The notes beneath the pieces are model-generated. The model had not been told where the DNA came from, did no database searches, and saw only the letters and a list, made by a program, of their open reading frames with translations. Source: Mesorhizobium_K sp040049215 (GTDB lineage: Bacteria > Pseudomonadota > Alphaproteobacteria > Rhizobiales > Rhizobiaceae). From it: a stretch of 64,000 nt of DNA. The DNA is taken from positions 1 through 64,000 of the forward strand of contig NZ_JBDZDN010000005.1 in the NCBI RefSeq assembly GCF_040049215.1, in the 5' to 3' direction. The stretch's first letter is position 1. Each line of letters begins with the position of its first letter. The translations under genes were made by a program, and so were the position numbers. This document shows positions 26,398-35,247 of the stretch, piece by piece.

Positions 26398-26775
26398 TCA
26401 GGCGGCCGCCGGCACGAGGCGCAGGATGTCGGCCGGCGACTTCGCCCGCACCGACAAAGTCCCGACGCCCCGATGAATGTGGCCCCGCAACCGGTCCAGC
26501 AAAATCTCGTCCTCGAGCGGCGGGTCGGGTTCCTGGCCCTCTTCGACGAAGCGCAGAAAGGCGGCTATCAATGCCCCATACTCGCCAGTTAGCGTGTAGG
26601 CGTTGAACTCCGAGCCGTCCTCGTCTGGTATGGCGGCGCCGCCAAGCGGGCCTTCCTCGAGCGAGGTCATGATGGCCATCCGGCAAAGCAGGTTGGGTGT
26701 GACGCCTGTGCGCTGGCGCAGCGACCGCAGCTTGCTGGTGGCGTCAGCGGAAATTCTAAGCTTGCTGTAGTGCAC
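26398..26775 (-). CDS. dndE: DndE, DNA sulfur modification protein
   Basis: The GTG at 26775 follows GGGAGGGCCGAC and overlaps the end of dndD by 20 bases; it gives 125 residues, the normal DndE size. The sequence LRISADATSKLRSLRQRTGVTPNLLCRMAIMTSLEEG is the conserved DndE core (a ribbon-helix-like fold that binds nicked DNA as a tetramer). It supports sulfur insertion in the backbone by DndC and DndD. Confidence 0.88.
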   Translation of the reverse strand: MHYSKLRISADATSKLRSLRQRTGVTPNLLCRMAIMTSLEEGPLGGAAIPDEDGSEFNAYTLTGEYGALIAAFLRFVEEGQEPDPPLEDEILLDRLRGHIHRGVGTLSVRAKSPADILRLVPAAA

Positions 26776-28771
26776 GTCGGCCCTCCCGCTTGGTTTGGGT
26801 ATCAGCGAAGTAGCCATGCGACGCCACCGTGCGGCCGCTGGCCGGGTCATAGTCCAGGCGATAGGCGTGGGAGACGCTGGCCTGCAGGTCCCCGACCAGG
26901 CGATCGTCGATCTCGGTGTCGGTCGATAGCAAGATCACCTGATGTGACGCGGCAGGAAAATAACGTTCGACGAGATTGGCTCGGTGCTCGGAATCAAGCC
27001 GCGCCAGCGGGGTGTCGATAATCATCGGCAGCGGCCGGCCGCTGGTCCGCGCCAAAGCCCATAGCATGGCTATGGCGTAGACCTGCTTTTCGCCCGCCGA
27101 CAGTGCCGCCTTGGGCACTTCGCGGCCGGCCGCGTCGATCAGGGTGGCCGCGAAGGACGCCACGTCGATTCGCACGTCGGCGATCAGATCGCCCTTGCGT
27201 ACGAGGTGATTGAAGCAGCGCACGAATTCGACGCGCAACTGCGTGAGCTTGTGGTCCAAAAGGCGATGCTCGTAGTTCGCGAGCGCCTGCGCCGTCCGGG
27301 CGGCGAGTTCCGCCCGGTGTGTCGCGGCGTCCGAACCGGCCTGCTCCTCAAGAAGACGTCGGCGCTCGCGCTCCATCGTGACCAGCTGGCCCCGAAGCAC
27401 CTTTAGCTCCTCTTGCTTGCCCTTGAGGAGCGATTCCGTCGATCCGACCCGTTGATCGGCTAAGCGCAGCTCGTCGAGCATGATCCCCGAGGCGGCGTTG
27501 TCGGCCCGAGAGAGCATGACCTCCAACTCGCGACTGCGCCGGGCGAGCGCGTCAAATTCGTCCAGCAGGGCGAACGCGCGCGGCCGCACCACGGTTTCGA
27601 CCTCCGCCAGCCGGGTCAAGGCTGCGGTGCCGTCGCCCACTTCGCGGAACGCCGACGACGTCATAGCCAGTGCCGCCGTGCCGCTATGGGCTTCTATGAA
27701 CCGGCGAAGGTCGGTCCAGTGCTTTTCGCTCCAGGCAGCGTCACGCCTGGGCCCGTCGCCGGTCCGCCAGGCTATCAGCGCTTCCTTTAGCGCTTCGGTG
27801 GACATCGCCGTAGCGTCGCCGCCGCTGGCGCGGGACAGCGCTTTGCGGAACGCGCCTATCAGCTTCGGCGCCATAGCGAACGGCAGCAGCTTGTTGGAGA
27901 GATCCCGAAGCTCATGCTCGCTGCGGTGCATGGCGCGCCGGACTTCCTCACGTTCGGCCTCGATCCGCACCCGATGCACCGCCGCGTCACCGCCTTCGGC
28001 AATAAATCGGCGCCTCACCTGCTCGGCCGCGCGCGCTTGGGAGTCACGCGCCGATGTGAATTCGGCAACCTCGTCGCCCAGCACCGTAGCTTGTCGCTCG
28101 GCGACGCCGACGTCGCGGATCAGGTTTTCGAGACGAGTGACCAAGTCCCCGTCATCGACCCGCTGATGCCGGGCGAGATAGAGGCCCAAGTCGGTGCGCA
28201 GGCGCCCGACCAGCTCGATCCCGAGCAGGCCCCGAACGGCTTCGGCCAACTGCTCGTTGTCTTCTTCGCCATCGGCGATCTCGCCGATCTTCTCGCCATC
28301 GAAAAAGAACAGTTGCGAAACCCCAGGGGGGATCAGCTCCTGAAGGAAGTGGTGCCACTCCTCGCGCGGCACCGAGGCGATTGCCGCGCCGTCCTTGTCG
28401 AGAAGCAAGCTCTCGACAAGGCTCTTGCCGCGCACCGCCCACTCCCGCCGGACGCGGTAGCGATGCACCGTTCCGGCCTCGGCGTAGTCAAATTCCAGGG
28501 CGACGGCGGCCGCGGGAGTTGTCGCGTCGCGATTGATACGTTGACGCAAGTAGGCCTCGTAGTCGGCTTGGCTTACGCGAGCGCCAAGGGCGCGCCGACC
28601 ATAGAGCGCAAGGCGAACCGCCTCCAGGAGCGTCGTCTTTCCAGCGCCGTTCTTCCCGCCGATCAGAATGATCGGCGTCGGACCGCCCAAGCGCTGTCGC
28701 GGGACGAGATCCAAATCGGTGACTCCCGCATAAAGGCCGAAGTCTTCAAGTCTGATGCTGCGCAGGATCAC
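26756..28771 (-). CDS. dndD: DndD, SMC-like ATPase of DNA phosphorothioation
   Basis: This 671-residue protein has Walker A GGKNGAGKTT (about 38-46), the early DndD signature PGVSQLFFFDGEKIGEIADGE, a long coiled coil (about 200-500), signature LSAGEKQVYAIAM and Walker B LPMIIDTPLARLD. It is thought to use ATP to nick or open the DNA at the modification site. The GTG start overlaps the dndC stop (GTGA). No CxxC hinge is visible. Confidence 0.9.
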   Translation of the reverse strand: MILRSIRLEDFGLYAGVTDLDLVPRQRLGGPTPIILIGGKNGAGKTTLLEAVRLALYGRRALGARVSQADYEAYLRQRINRDATTPAAAVALEFDYAEAGTVHRYRVRREWAVRGKSLVESLLLDKDGAAIASVPREEWHHFLQELIPPGVSQLFFFDGEKIGEIADGEEDNEQLAEAVRGLLGIELVGRLRTDLGLYLARHQRVDDGDLVTRLENLIRDVGVAERQATVLGDEVAEFTSARDSQARAAEQVRRRFIAEGGDAAVHRVRIEAEREEVRRAMHRSEHELRDLSNKLLPFAMAPKLIGAFRKALSRASGGDATAMSTEALKEALIAWRTGDGPRRDAAWSEKHWTDLRRFIEAHSGTAALAMTSSAFREVGDGTAALTRLAEVETVVRPRAFALLDEFDALARRSRELEVMLSRADNAASGIMLDELRLADQRVGSTESLLKGKQEELKVLRGQLVTMERERRRLLEEQAGSDAATHRAELAARTAQALANYEHRLLDHKLTQLRVEFVRCFNHLVRKGDLIADVRIDVASFAATLIDAAGREVPKAALSAGEKQVYAIAMLWALARTSGRPLPMIIDTPLARLDSEHRANLVERYFPAASHQVILLSTDTEIDDRLVGDLQASVSHAYRLDYDPASGRTVASHGYFADTQTKREGRRALQQA

Positions 28772-30255
28772 GGGGCGCTCTCCGCCTGCGCGTCCTCTAA
28801 TGGCAACTCTAGCGCGTCAGCCTCCTCGAGATCATCGACCTCAACAATGTCCGCCGAGCGGCTCCCCAGGCGTTCCTGCAGCACCGTCTCGAGGTCGCGC
28901 CACTCCTGACGAAACAACTCCTCGATCCGGGTATGGATGGCGTGTCGGCGCTTCAGGCCATGGGCGGCGCGTTCCACGTCGAGCAACCGTATGACTAGCT
29001 CGGTCGGCACGGAACGCTCGCTACAAACCTCTTCGAGCAGGCGGCCGTCCTCAGCCGTGAAGCTGACGCTGTCTTCCATCACCCAGTCGAGCTCGCGGCC
29101 AATGGCCGCGCGCACGATGGTCGGAACCGAGTCGGCCCAATCGCCCCGCTCGGCGCGCCAGATGCGGCGAATCTCATGCAGCTCCGCATCGTGGATCAAC
29201 AGAGTGTCGTCGCCCGGCGGCGCCTCGCGCTGTACACGCACTTGCGTTTCGAGCAGGCGCTGTAGGAGGGTCTTGCAGTAGGTCAGCGTATAGGGTCCGG
29301 GCACGGGGGTGTCAGTGCCCCGGATGAAGGAGACGTGGCCGTTGCGGCGGCGGAATTCCCGATAAAGCCGCTTCTTCTCGGGCGTTTGGGTCTCAGCCAG
29401 CAGATCTCGGAATTCCAGAAGTGGCTCAAGCCAGTCCTCACCGGAATCGATCATCGCCTCCATTGAGCGATCGCGTTCGACCACGGTACAGACCCAGCAC
29501 CCGAACCGGGAATTGCCGCAGCTGGGTGTCGTGGTGTCCACCACCAGTGGACACTCGCCCGCCTGGGCGTTGCGATACATCGCCACGAGGTCGCGGTTGT
29601 CGTTCCCCCAAGGCGACGGGCTTTGCAGCAGGTAGGTCCAGACATCGTCCGTCGAAAAGGCCTCGATCGGCCCGTAGACGAAGGCATTCTGTAGCGAGGA
29701 ATGCCGGGAGAGCACCGAGCCCTTGATACGGTGGAACGACATAACCTGCGCCCGCGTCGCGCTCTCCGACGAGCGAACACCCAGCACCATGACGACCTCG
29801 CCGAACTCGGCTACGCGCGCCTTGATGAAGTCGTTGGCCGGCTCGATCTTCAGGCGCTCGGTGCACCAGCGGAACCGGCGAGACGGCGCGGGATAGCCCC
29901 GACCGATCAGGTTGACCCAGAAGCTGCGGTCAACGTTGGGCGTCACCTTTTCCGTCTTGATAGGTAAGCCCTGTTCGGCCGCCGCCGCGGCAATGCGGGC
30001 AAGCGTCACGTCGATGTAGCGGACAATCACCGGAGTCTCGACCAAGGTGTCGGAGGTGATCACATAGATCGGCTTCGTCCGCTGTTCGGCCGGCAGGCCG
30101 AGCAAGGCTGTCCAAACCAGCTGCAGGGCGCAGGTTGAGTCTTTGCCGCCGGAATAGCCGATCACCCATGGGCGATTGTCGGAAAGATATACCTCCCGTA
30201 TCTCGCGGAGCCGGTTTTCGACGATGGCACCATCCAAAGGCGAGGTCCGCACCAT
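28768..30255 (-). CDS. dndC: DndC, PAPS-reductase-like sulfurtransferase
   Basis: The 495-residue protein carries the PP-loop SGGKDST (about 35-41) and a four-cysteine iron-sulfur cluster set in GECPLVVDTTTPSCGNSRFGCWVC (written in parts: GECPL, PSCGN, FGCWVC; about residues 233-257). It activates the DNA phosphate with ATP and inserts sulfur received from DndA. The ATG overlaps the dndB stop as TGATG. Length and motifs are normal for DndC. Confidence 0.9.
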   Translation of the reverse strand: MVRTSPLDGAIVENRLREIREVYLSDNRPWVIGYSGGKDSTCALQLVWTALLGLPAEQRTKPIYVITSDTLVETPVIVRYIDVTLARIAAAAAEQGLPIKTEKVTPNVDRSFWVNLIGRGYPAPSRRFRWCTERLKIEPANDFIKARVAEFGEVVMVLGVRSSESATRAQVMSFHRIKGSVLSRHSSLQNAFVYGPIEAFSTDDVWTYLLQSPSPWGNDNRDLVAMYRNAQAGECPLVVDTTTPSCGNSRFGCWVCTVVERDRSMEAMIDSGEDWLEPLLEFRDLLAETQTPEKKRLYREFRRRNGHVSFIRGTDTPVPGPYTLTYCKTLLQRLLETQVRVQREAPPGDDTLLIHDAELHEIRRIWRAERGDWADSVPTIVRAAIGRELDWVMEDSVSFTAEDGRLLEEVCSERSVPTELVIRLLDVERAAHGLKRRHAIHTRIEELFRQEWRDLETVLQERLGSRSADIVEVDDLEEADALELPLEDAQAESAP

Positions 30256-31373
30256 CAGCTTGCGACCTTCAGCCGCGCATCGGTTGAGGGTGCATAGAGG
30301 TCCTCGATCCCCTGGGCTTCATCGGACAGCGGCAGGCCTAAAGCTTTTACAACCACATTGGTCACCAGGGTTATGTTGTTTTTCGACTTGTTCACCTTGC
30401 CGGCGACCAAGGCGCGATTGTCCCAAAGCGCCCGATTGGCCCGCGACCAGTCAATGGTGCGCAGCTTGGTCAGGCGCGCGGGCCAAGCCTTTGGCACGCT
30501 CTTCATCAACTGCGCGCCTGCCGTCGCGATCGCCTGCACCGCCACGCCATGAGCGTGTATGTAGTCTCGCCGCAGCTCGTAGGAGGCGACCTCACGCGTT
30601 CCCACCCGCTGCCAATCCGGCATGTTGGCAATAACTGCCGTCCAAAAGGCGATAGCTTTGTCCTTGTCGTCAGGCTCCACCTGACCTCCGCCGCTTTTCG
30701 CGATCACTTCGGCCGTCGCCTGATGCAAGCTACTGAGCGTGAACAGCTTGATCGACCGGTTGGAAATGCTGCTGCTGTCGTAGCAAGTGAAGTCACGAAA
30801 CAGCGGCACGGCAGCCACGACGTCGCGAGACAGCGCCGCCAAGGCGTCGCGATGGTTGTAGAGCAGCTTGATCGACTTCGTCGGCCGCACCGCATGGATG
30901 TTGAGATCCGCGAACATCTGCTGCGATCGCTTCAGGCCGCGATCGGCGAACACCACCACCGAGATAGTCTCATCGCCGAGCAGCGGTCGTTCCCGGATCG
31001 CCTCCTCAATCGCCGCCCGCCGGTGCTGGCCGTCGTTGATGAGGATTGTCGCGGCCATGGCGATGCGCAACTTTCCGACGGCTCGCAACGGACCTTCCGT
31101 CGCCACCGGTTCGAATTCGATCTCGCCGTCGATCGAAGCGCAGAGTGACGAGAGTATATATTCTGATGCGTTGTTGGTGATGTAGGTCGCGATCGCTGGG
31201 ACCCGCGCCTTGTTCAACACCCGTTGTGCGCGCAGCTCGGCTGGCATGGCCTCGTCGTCGAACTTGAACAGCCGCGGCACAACCTTCAGCGGAACCATGA
31301 TGACGAAGTAAGCGCTGCCAGCCTGCACGCCGCGGATGGCCGTGAAATCCAAGCTGTTGCCATCCATCATCAT
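30255..31373 (-). CDS. dndB: DndB, regulator of DNA phosphorothioation (DGQHR family)
   Basis: The 372-residue protein contains INDGQHRRAAIEEAI (DGQHR at about 114-118) and FADLNIHAVRPTKSIKLLYNHRD, both typical of DndB. In characterised systems DndB represses the dnd operon and moderates modification. It is the first gene of the leftward dndBCDEA operon. A perfect 11-bp inverted repeat overlaps its predicted promoter about 40-95 bases upstream and is a good candidate for self-control. Confidence 0.88.
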   Translation of the reverse strand: MMMDGNSLDFTAIRGVQAGSAYFVIMVPLKVVPRLFKFDDEAMPAELRAQRVLNKARVPAIATYITNNASEYILSSLCASIDGEIEFEPVATEGPLRAVGKLRIAMAATILINDGQHRRAAIEEAIRERPLLGDETISVVVFADRGLKRSQQMFADLNIHAVRPTKSIKLLYNHRDALAALSRDVVAAVPLFRDFTCYDSSSISNRSIKLFTLSSLHQATAEVIAKSGGGQVEPDDKDKAIAFWTAVIANMPDWQRVGTREVASYELRRDYIHAHGVAVQAIATAGAQLMKSVPKAWPARLTKLRTIDWSRANRALWDNRALVAGKVNKSKNNITLVTNVVVKALGLPLSDEAQGIEDLYAPSTDARLKVAS

Positions 31374-31394
31374 GCTCCGATCAACGCTGACCGA

Positions 31395-31467
31395 GCCTAC
31401 GTTGGATGAGGTTGGAAGTCAAATTTTTTATTCTGGACGTTTGTTTCGCAGAGGCTTTTGACTTCCA
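31395..31467 (-). promoter_or_regulatory. dnd operon promoter with inverted-repeat operator
   Basis: TGGAAGTCAAA (31413-31423) and its exact complement TTTGACTTCCA (31457-31467) are separated by 33 bases. On the minus strand the proximal arm supplies TTGACT as a -35 element, followed after 17 bases by TAGGCT (about 31395-31400). The start codon of dndB is 22 bases further. A repressor on the arms would block the promoter. Which protein binds is not shown; DndB is the first candidate. Confidence 0.6.
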
Positions 31468-31859
31468 GTGCGCGCAGCTCGCCGGTTCATCGATGCATCG
31501 TTGGCAGCCGTGCCGCAACAACTAAAGCCAATCTAAGAGGTCTACGTTGGCGCTGATGCAAGATTGTCCACAGGTCAAATCGGGAGGTCATCTGCAATTG
31601 CGGGTTCTGATCCGGATGTCTCCAGCGACAGATCGGGAATGTAAACGTCCCGACCTCGGGCCGACGCGGCTCGATATCCCAATAGTCCGACCCGCCGTCG
31701 TGCTTCGCTTCGTCGCCGCTCCCGTGCGGCAGTGGAAACGCCTCTCGCCGCGATCCCCGACGCTGTGGAGCATCTACGCTTGGTGGCGGCCTGGACCCAA
31801 GGATCAGACGAGGGCATGCCACGACCGGTCGCTCGGCCGACAGCCGCCAATCACAGGCC
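31468..31859. other. Intergenic stretch without a recognisable gene
   Basis: About 390 bases between the dnd promoter and the 3' end of the alpha/beta hydrolase gene. Short frames exist on both strands (for example 31547-31963 rightward) but none has a recognisable product or a good ribosome site. I see no terminator with a clear T run. Confidence 0.4.
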
Positions 31860-33623
31860 TTACTTCTGCGGCTGAAAGCCGAAGTCGACGAGGAAGTCGG
31901 AACTGCGGCCGACAACAATGTCTCCCGCCAAAAGCGTCATTCGACAAAGATAGCCGAACATGAATTTGGATCGAAGATGGACGCGGATCGCGACAGCGTC
32001 GTTCGCCGCGACCTTGATTGGCGCCGCGAGCGATTTGACGATGGTCCCGGGTTCGGAGCCGAGATCGAACTGAACCGTATCGATCGGCGTCAGCGGACCC
32101 GATTCAAGCGCGCTGAAGGCGCCAAGAATTTCGAGAACTTCGAGCCTAACCGCAGTCACCAGTTGCGGTTGCGACCCATTCACCATCGACAGATTGAGTA
32201 CCGGCTGAACACGCTTTGTCGACAACAGACGCGTGGCCTCATTGAGGCGATCATCTAGCGCTGGCGAGAGGACCGATCCTCTCGCCAGGATTGCATCCGC
32301 CAAGCGAACGGCATTTTGCATGGTTGCCGTCTGGGTTTCGTCTGTCCGTCCGGTATTTGGATAGACGAGGCGCAGGAACGCTAGGCCGCTCTGCCCATCG
32401 TCGGCCGGTGGAGCGGGGAGAAGTTCTCGCAAAGTCGCCGCGGTTTGATGGTCAGCTGCCGCGGCCATTCGTAGCTTGCGGCCAAGCGCCTCCATCATTG
32501 ACCACATTCGACTGGTATTGAGGCCCCTTGCATCATTCGAATCGTCCACGAAGTCGGCTTTCGTCATGAACGTCGGGGGCGTCTCGTCTTCGCCGGCCCG
32601 GAAGGCGAACAGCAGGACGTCGAAATCGAGCTCAGGCCAGAGAAAATAGCCGATCGGATAATCCGCTGGCGTCTGGTAATGCCGAGCGACGGGCTCCGGC
32701 GGTTCGGTGATCTCGTGGGCAAGATAGGGAGATTCACCGCTCGCCAGCGACAGAGTCACGGACAAAGGAGCAGCAGTCGAAACTGCCGGCGGCACATATC
32801 CCGGAAGCCACGTCCGCAGATCGAACTGCCGTCCGCTGATCGCCAAGGCAATTGCCACGGCGGCGAAGACGAGCGCGACGTATTTCAGTCGCATGATCGA
32901 CAGAAGCTGGATCCAGAGGCGCGGACTCTCCGGCTCCTTGCTAGCTTCCTCAATGTTGCCGTCCTCGAGGAATGGGACCCAGAACTTGCTGCAGAACCCC
33001 GGCTTCAGAAAGAAGCCGTGACCGGCACCGTTGTGCCAGCGGTCCTTTACGAGCGGGCGACGGAATCCGAATGTCCCGGCCGACCCATAACCCCATGTCA
33101 CGCTTTCCGCCATCGCGGGCCAGATGTCGCGCGTCCCAACATCATTCAGGATCGGGGGCTCAAAGCGCTGATAGAACTGCTCGAAAGGAAACCCATACCG
33201 CACGACGCTGCCGCAGAAGATGATCCGGCGAAACTGCAGATCGAAATTCTCTCGAAGGATGTGCGCGACGACATAGGTCCCGAAGCTGTGCGCGATGATC
33301 GAGATCTGGTCGGCCCCACTCGTCTGCTTCGCAACGCGGATCTGCTTGAGGACTTCGTCAATCGCCTTCTGGCGAAAATACGCGACCGGGACCAGGAAAC
33401 GGAACAAGTCAAACCGGCCGTAATTGGTGAACTCGACACGGAAGCCGGCGTTGGACAACGATCCGCCGACCGTTTCCTGCCAAAGCGCGAAGTCACGAAT
33501 GCCGTGTACTAGAATGACAAGATGACGATCGTTCGAAGCGGCGCTAGCAGAAGCTGGCAGTGGAGCTGGTACATGCTCCGGTCCTGGATGGTCTTTCTCG
33601 TCCCGACCCACTTCGCCCGCCAC
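31860..33623 (-). CDS. Membrane-anchored alpha/beta hydrolase, unknown role
   Basis: The 587-residue protein starts at a GTG after AAGGGTG. Residues 33-240 are a serine hydrolase of the lipase type: oxyanion loop LVILVHGIRDFALW, nucleophile elbow IIAHSFGTYV, and later a GAGHGFF histidine. One transmembrane helix follows (YVALVFAAVAIALAISG, about 250-266). The remaining 320 residues are a large domain of unknown kind. The catalytic half lies before the helix. Its place between the dnd operon and mobile DNA suggests a defence or signalling role, but this is a guess from context. Confidence 0.6.
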   Translation of the reverse strand: MAGEVGRDEKDHPGPEHVPAPLPASASAASNDRHLVILVHGIRDFALWQETVGGSLSNAGFRVEFTNYGRFDLFRFLVPVAYFRQKAIDEVLKQIRVAKQTSGADQISIIAHSFGTYVVAHILRENFDLQFRRIIFCGSVVRYGFPFEQFYQRFEPPILNDVGTRDIWPAMAESVTWGYGSAGTFGFRRPLVKDRWHNGAGHGFFLKPGFCSKFWVPFLEDGNIEEASKEPESPRLWIQLLSIMRLKYVALVFAAVAIALAISGRQFDLRTWLPGYVPPAVSTAAPLSVTLSLASGESPYLAHEITEPPEPVARHYQTPADYPIGYFLWPELDFDVLLFAFRAGEDETPPTFMTKADFVDDSNDARGLNTSRMWSMMEALGRKLRMAAAADHQTAATLRELLPAPPADDGQSGLAFLRLVYPNTGRTDETQTATMQNAVRLADAILARGSVLSPALDDRLNEATRLLSTKRVQPVLNLSMVNGSQPQLVTAVRLEVLEILGAFSALESGPLTPIDTVQFDLGSEPGTIVKSLAAPIKVAANDAVAIRVHLRSKFMFGYLCRMTLLAGDIVVGRSSDFLVDFGFQPQK

Positions 33624-33814
33624 AAAACACCCTTAGGGAGGATGCGCGAACTGTATAGAGAGTCACTAGCCTCCGTGCCGGCACAATGCCAGCACGCGCT
33701 CGATTTCGCTACGGGAGCTGGAGTTATTTTCTACACAGCTTGTCTCCAGTTCCGCCCGGAGCAGGAGCAGGCAGTCCCTGAAGCTGGCCAGCATGGAGCT
33801 GCACTCCGCTTCGG

Positions 33815-34930
33815 CTAGACGATTCCCCAGCCCTTGTACCGGCCCCTCCCCGTCATTTCGCGCAGGCCAAACGCGGCGACCAGGTCGAGCGCGCCCTGCC
33901 GCGAAACCTTAAGCGTCGCCTGGATCATGCCCGTGGTGACCAACGGCCTCGAAAGCACGAGCTCGATCATGGCTGGCAGCCTAGAATTCGCACGGCGGCC
34001 GCGCAGTTTGCGATCCATCTGCTCCCTGACGAGGAGCAGCCGATCGTGCTCCTTCAGGCCGAACGTCGCCGCTTCCTGGACGGCCTCGATAAGCGCCAGA
34101 ATGCGCTCGGTCCGGCCGCGCGCCCGACGGCGCTCGCGCGCGATCCTCTGCGCACCAAGATGCAGGCAAGCGAGATGATAGTCGGTGACGCGCTCCTGCC
34201 GCAAAAGCGCGGCCACGAGCAAGGGGCCGACCCAGCCGCCGCGCTGCAGCACCTCAATCTCCTGCCAGGCCTCGAGCAGCACCGCGGCGCGGAGGATCGA
34301 AGGAAGGCTGCGCGTGTCGGCCACCACAGCCTGCCACTCGGCGAGCCGGGCGTCCTCGTCCCAGTCGAGATCGTAGATCAGCTCCGGCCGGTCGTCCGGC
34401 CGCAGCGGCTTAGCGGGCACATCCGCGCCGGCGAGCACCTTCGACGACCGCGCGAGCACGGCATCGATTTCGGCGAACTCCTCGGCCAGACGATCGTCTT
34501 CGGGTACATCCCAGGCATCCGCCCCATCGTCCTCGGCTGGCGGGCCCTCCCCTTCCCGGCCGACCTCGTCCGCCGACGCCGCGCGGCTCCGCCCTGTCAG
34601 TTCCCGCACCCCCTCCCGGCCGAGCGCCCAGTCGCGCGGTTGCGTCAGGATGCGGCGCCGCATGCGCAGCACAGCATGCGCCCGGGTCAGCTCGTGAGTT
34701 GGGGCGCGCAGGTCCATCGCTGCGTCGTGGAAGACGAGGTCCTCGACATGGACGAGCTCGCCCTCGACCCAGAGCGCGGCGGCCGCGTCGTGGAAGTGGG
34801 AGCGCTCGATCCACCCTTCGCGCACTGGTGAGCGGGCCAGCCGCTCATCGAGGCGCACCAGAGTCTCGGTCGCCTTCGCGACCTGGCCTATGAGGGTTTC
34901 GAGGGGCAGGCTGCCTGTGTCGTAAGCCAT
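33815..34930 (-). CDS. RHE_PE00001-type protein (DUF1612 with C-terminal HTH)
   Basis: The 371-residue protein matches a family common on rhizobial plasmids: LVRLDERLARSPVREGWIERSHFHDAAAALWVEGE, then VHVEDLVFHDAAMDLRAPTHELTRAHAVLRMRRRI. The C-terminus SRPLVTTGMIQATLKVSRQGALDLVAAFGLREMTGRGRYKGWGIV looks like the DNA-binding end seen in Fic-associated proteins. The biochemical role is unknown. No clear ribosome site precedes the ATG. Between 33624 and 33814 I see nothing else. Confidence 0.7.
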   Translation of the reverse strand: MAYDTGSLPLETLIGQVAKATETLVRLDERLARSPVREGWIERSHFHDAAAALWVEGELVHVEDLVFHDAAMDLRAPTHELTRAHAVLRMRRRILTQPRDWALGREGVRELTGRSRAASADEVGREGEGPPAEDDGADAWDVPEDDRLAEEFAEIDAVLARSSKVLAGADVPAKPLRPDDRPELIYDLDWDEDARLAEWQAVVADTRSLPSILRAAVLLEAWQEIEVLQRGGWVGPLLVAALLRQERVTDYHLACLHLGAQRIARERRRARGRTERILALIEAVQEAATFGLKEHDRLLLVREQMDRKLRGRRANSRLPAMIELVLSRPLVTTGMIQATLKVSRQGALDLVAAFGLREMTGRGRYKGWGIV

Positions 34931-35141
34931 TGTTTTGATGTTAGCTGATTTGCGTTCGTCAAGCTATATGGCCTTTAACTTGACCCACAGAGGGTTTTTT
35001 CACCGTCGTTTTCGCTATCGATAAGTTCCTCATATCGGGACTGTACAGGAGGACGTCTCAGGCTCTCCGAAAGGGTAAAAAGCGGTGATTTCCGGCATCT
35101 GTGCCACCTAGGACAGTTGAAAAGTGCGTTAAGAGACGTTT

Positions 35142-35184
35142 ACAAACGATCGTTTGTTGATATCTTCGGTGTTTGTACAACACC
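35142..35184. promoter_or_regulatory. Palindromes resembling a resolvase res/operator region
   Basis: A perfect 16-bp palindrome ACAAACGATCGTTTGT (35142-35157) is followed by GGTGTT-N5-AACACC (35168-35184). If the tni transposon is removed, these lie 19 to 61 bases upstream of the serine recombinase start, as expected of its binding and recombination sites. I see nothing that looks coding in 34931-35141. Confidence 0.5.
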
Positions 35185-35203
35185 CCTTCCCGATGCTGAG
35201 AGA

Positions 35204-35225
35204 TGTCATTTGTCACAGTGGACTG
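35204..35225 (+). repeat. Left terminal inverted repeat of the tni element
   Basis: It begins TGTCATTTGTCACAGTGGAC. The start TGTCATTT and the later GACTGCAC resemble the Tn402 family end. The tniQ stop is 44 bases inward. Confidence 0.75.
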
Positions 35226-35247
35226 CACTGGCGGGACAAAGCTGACT

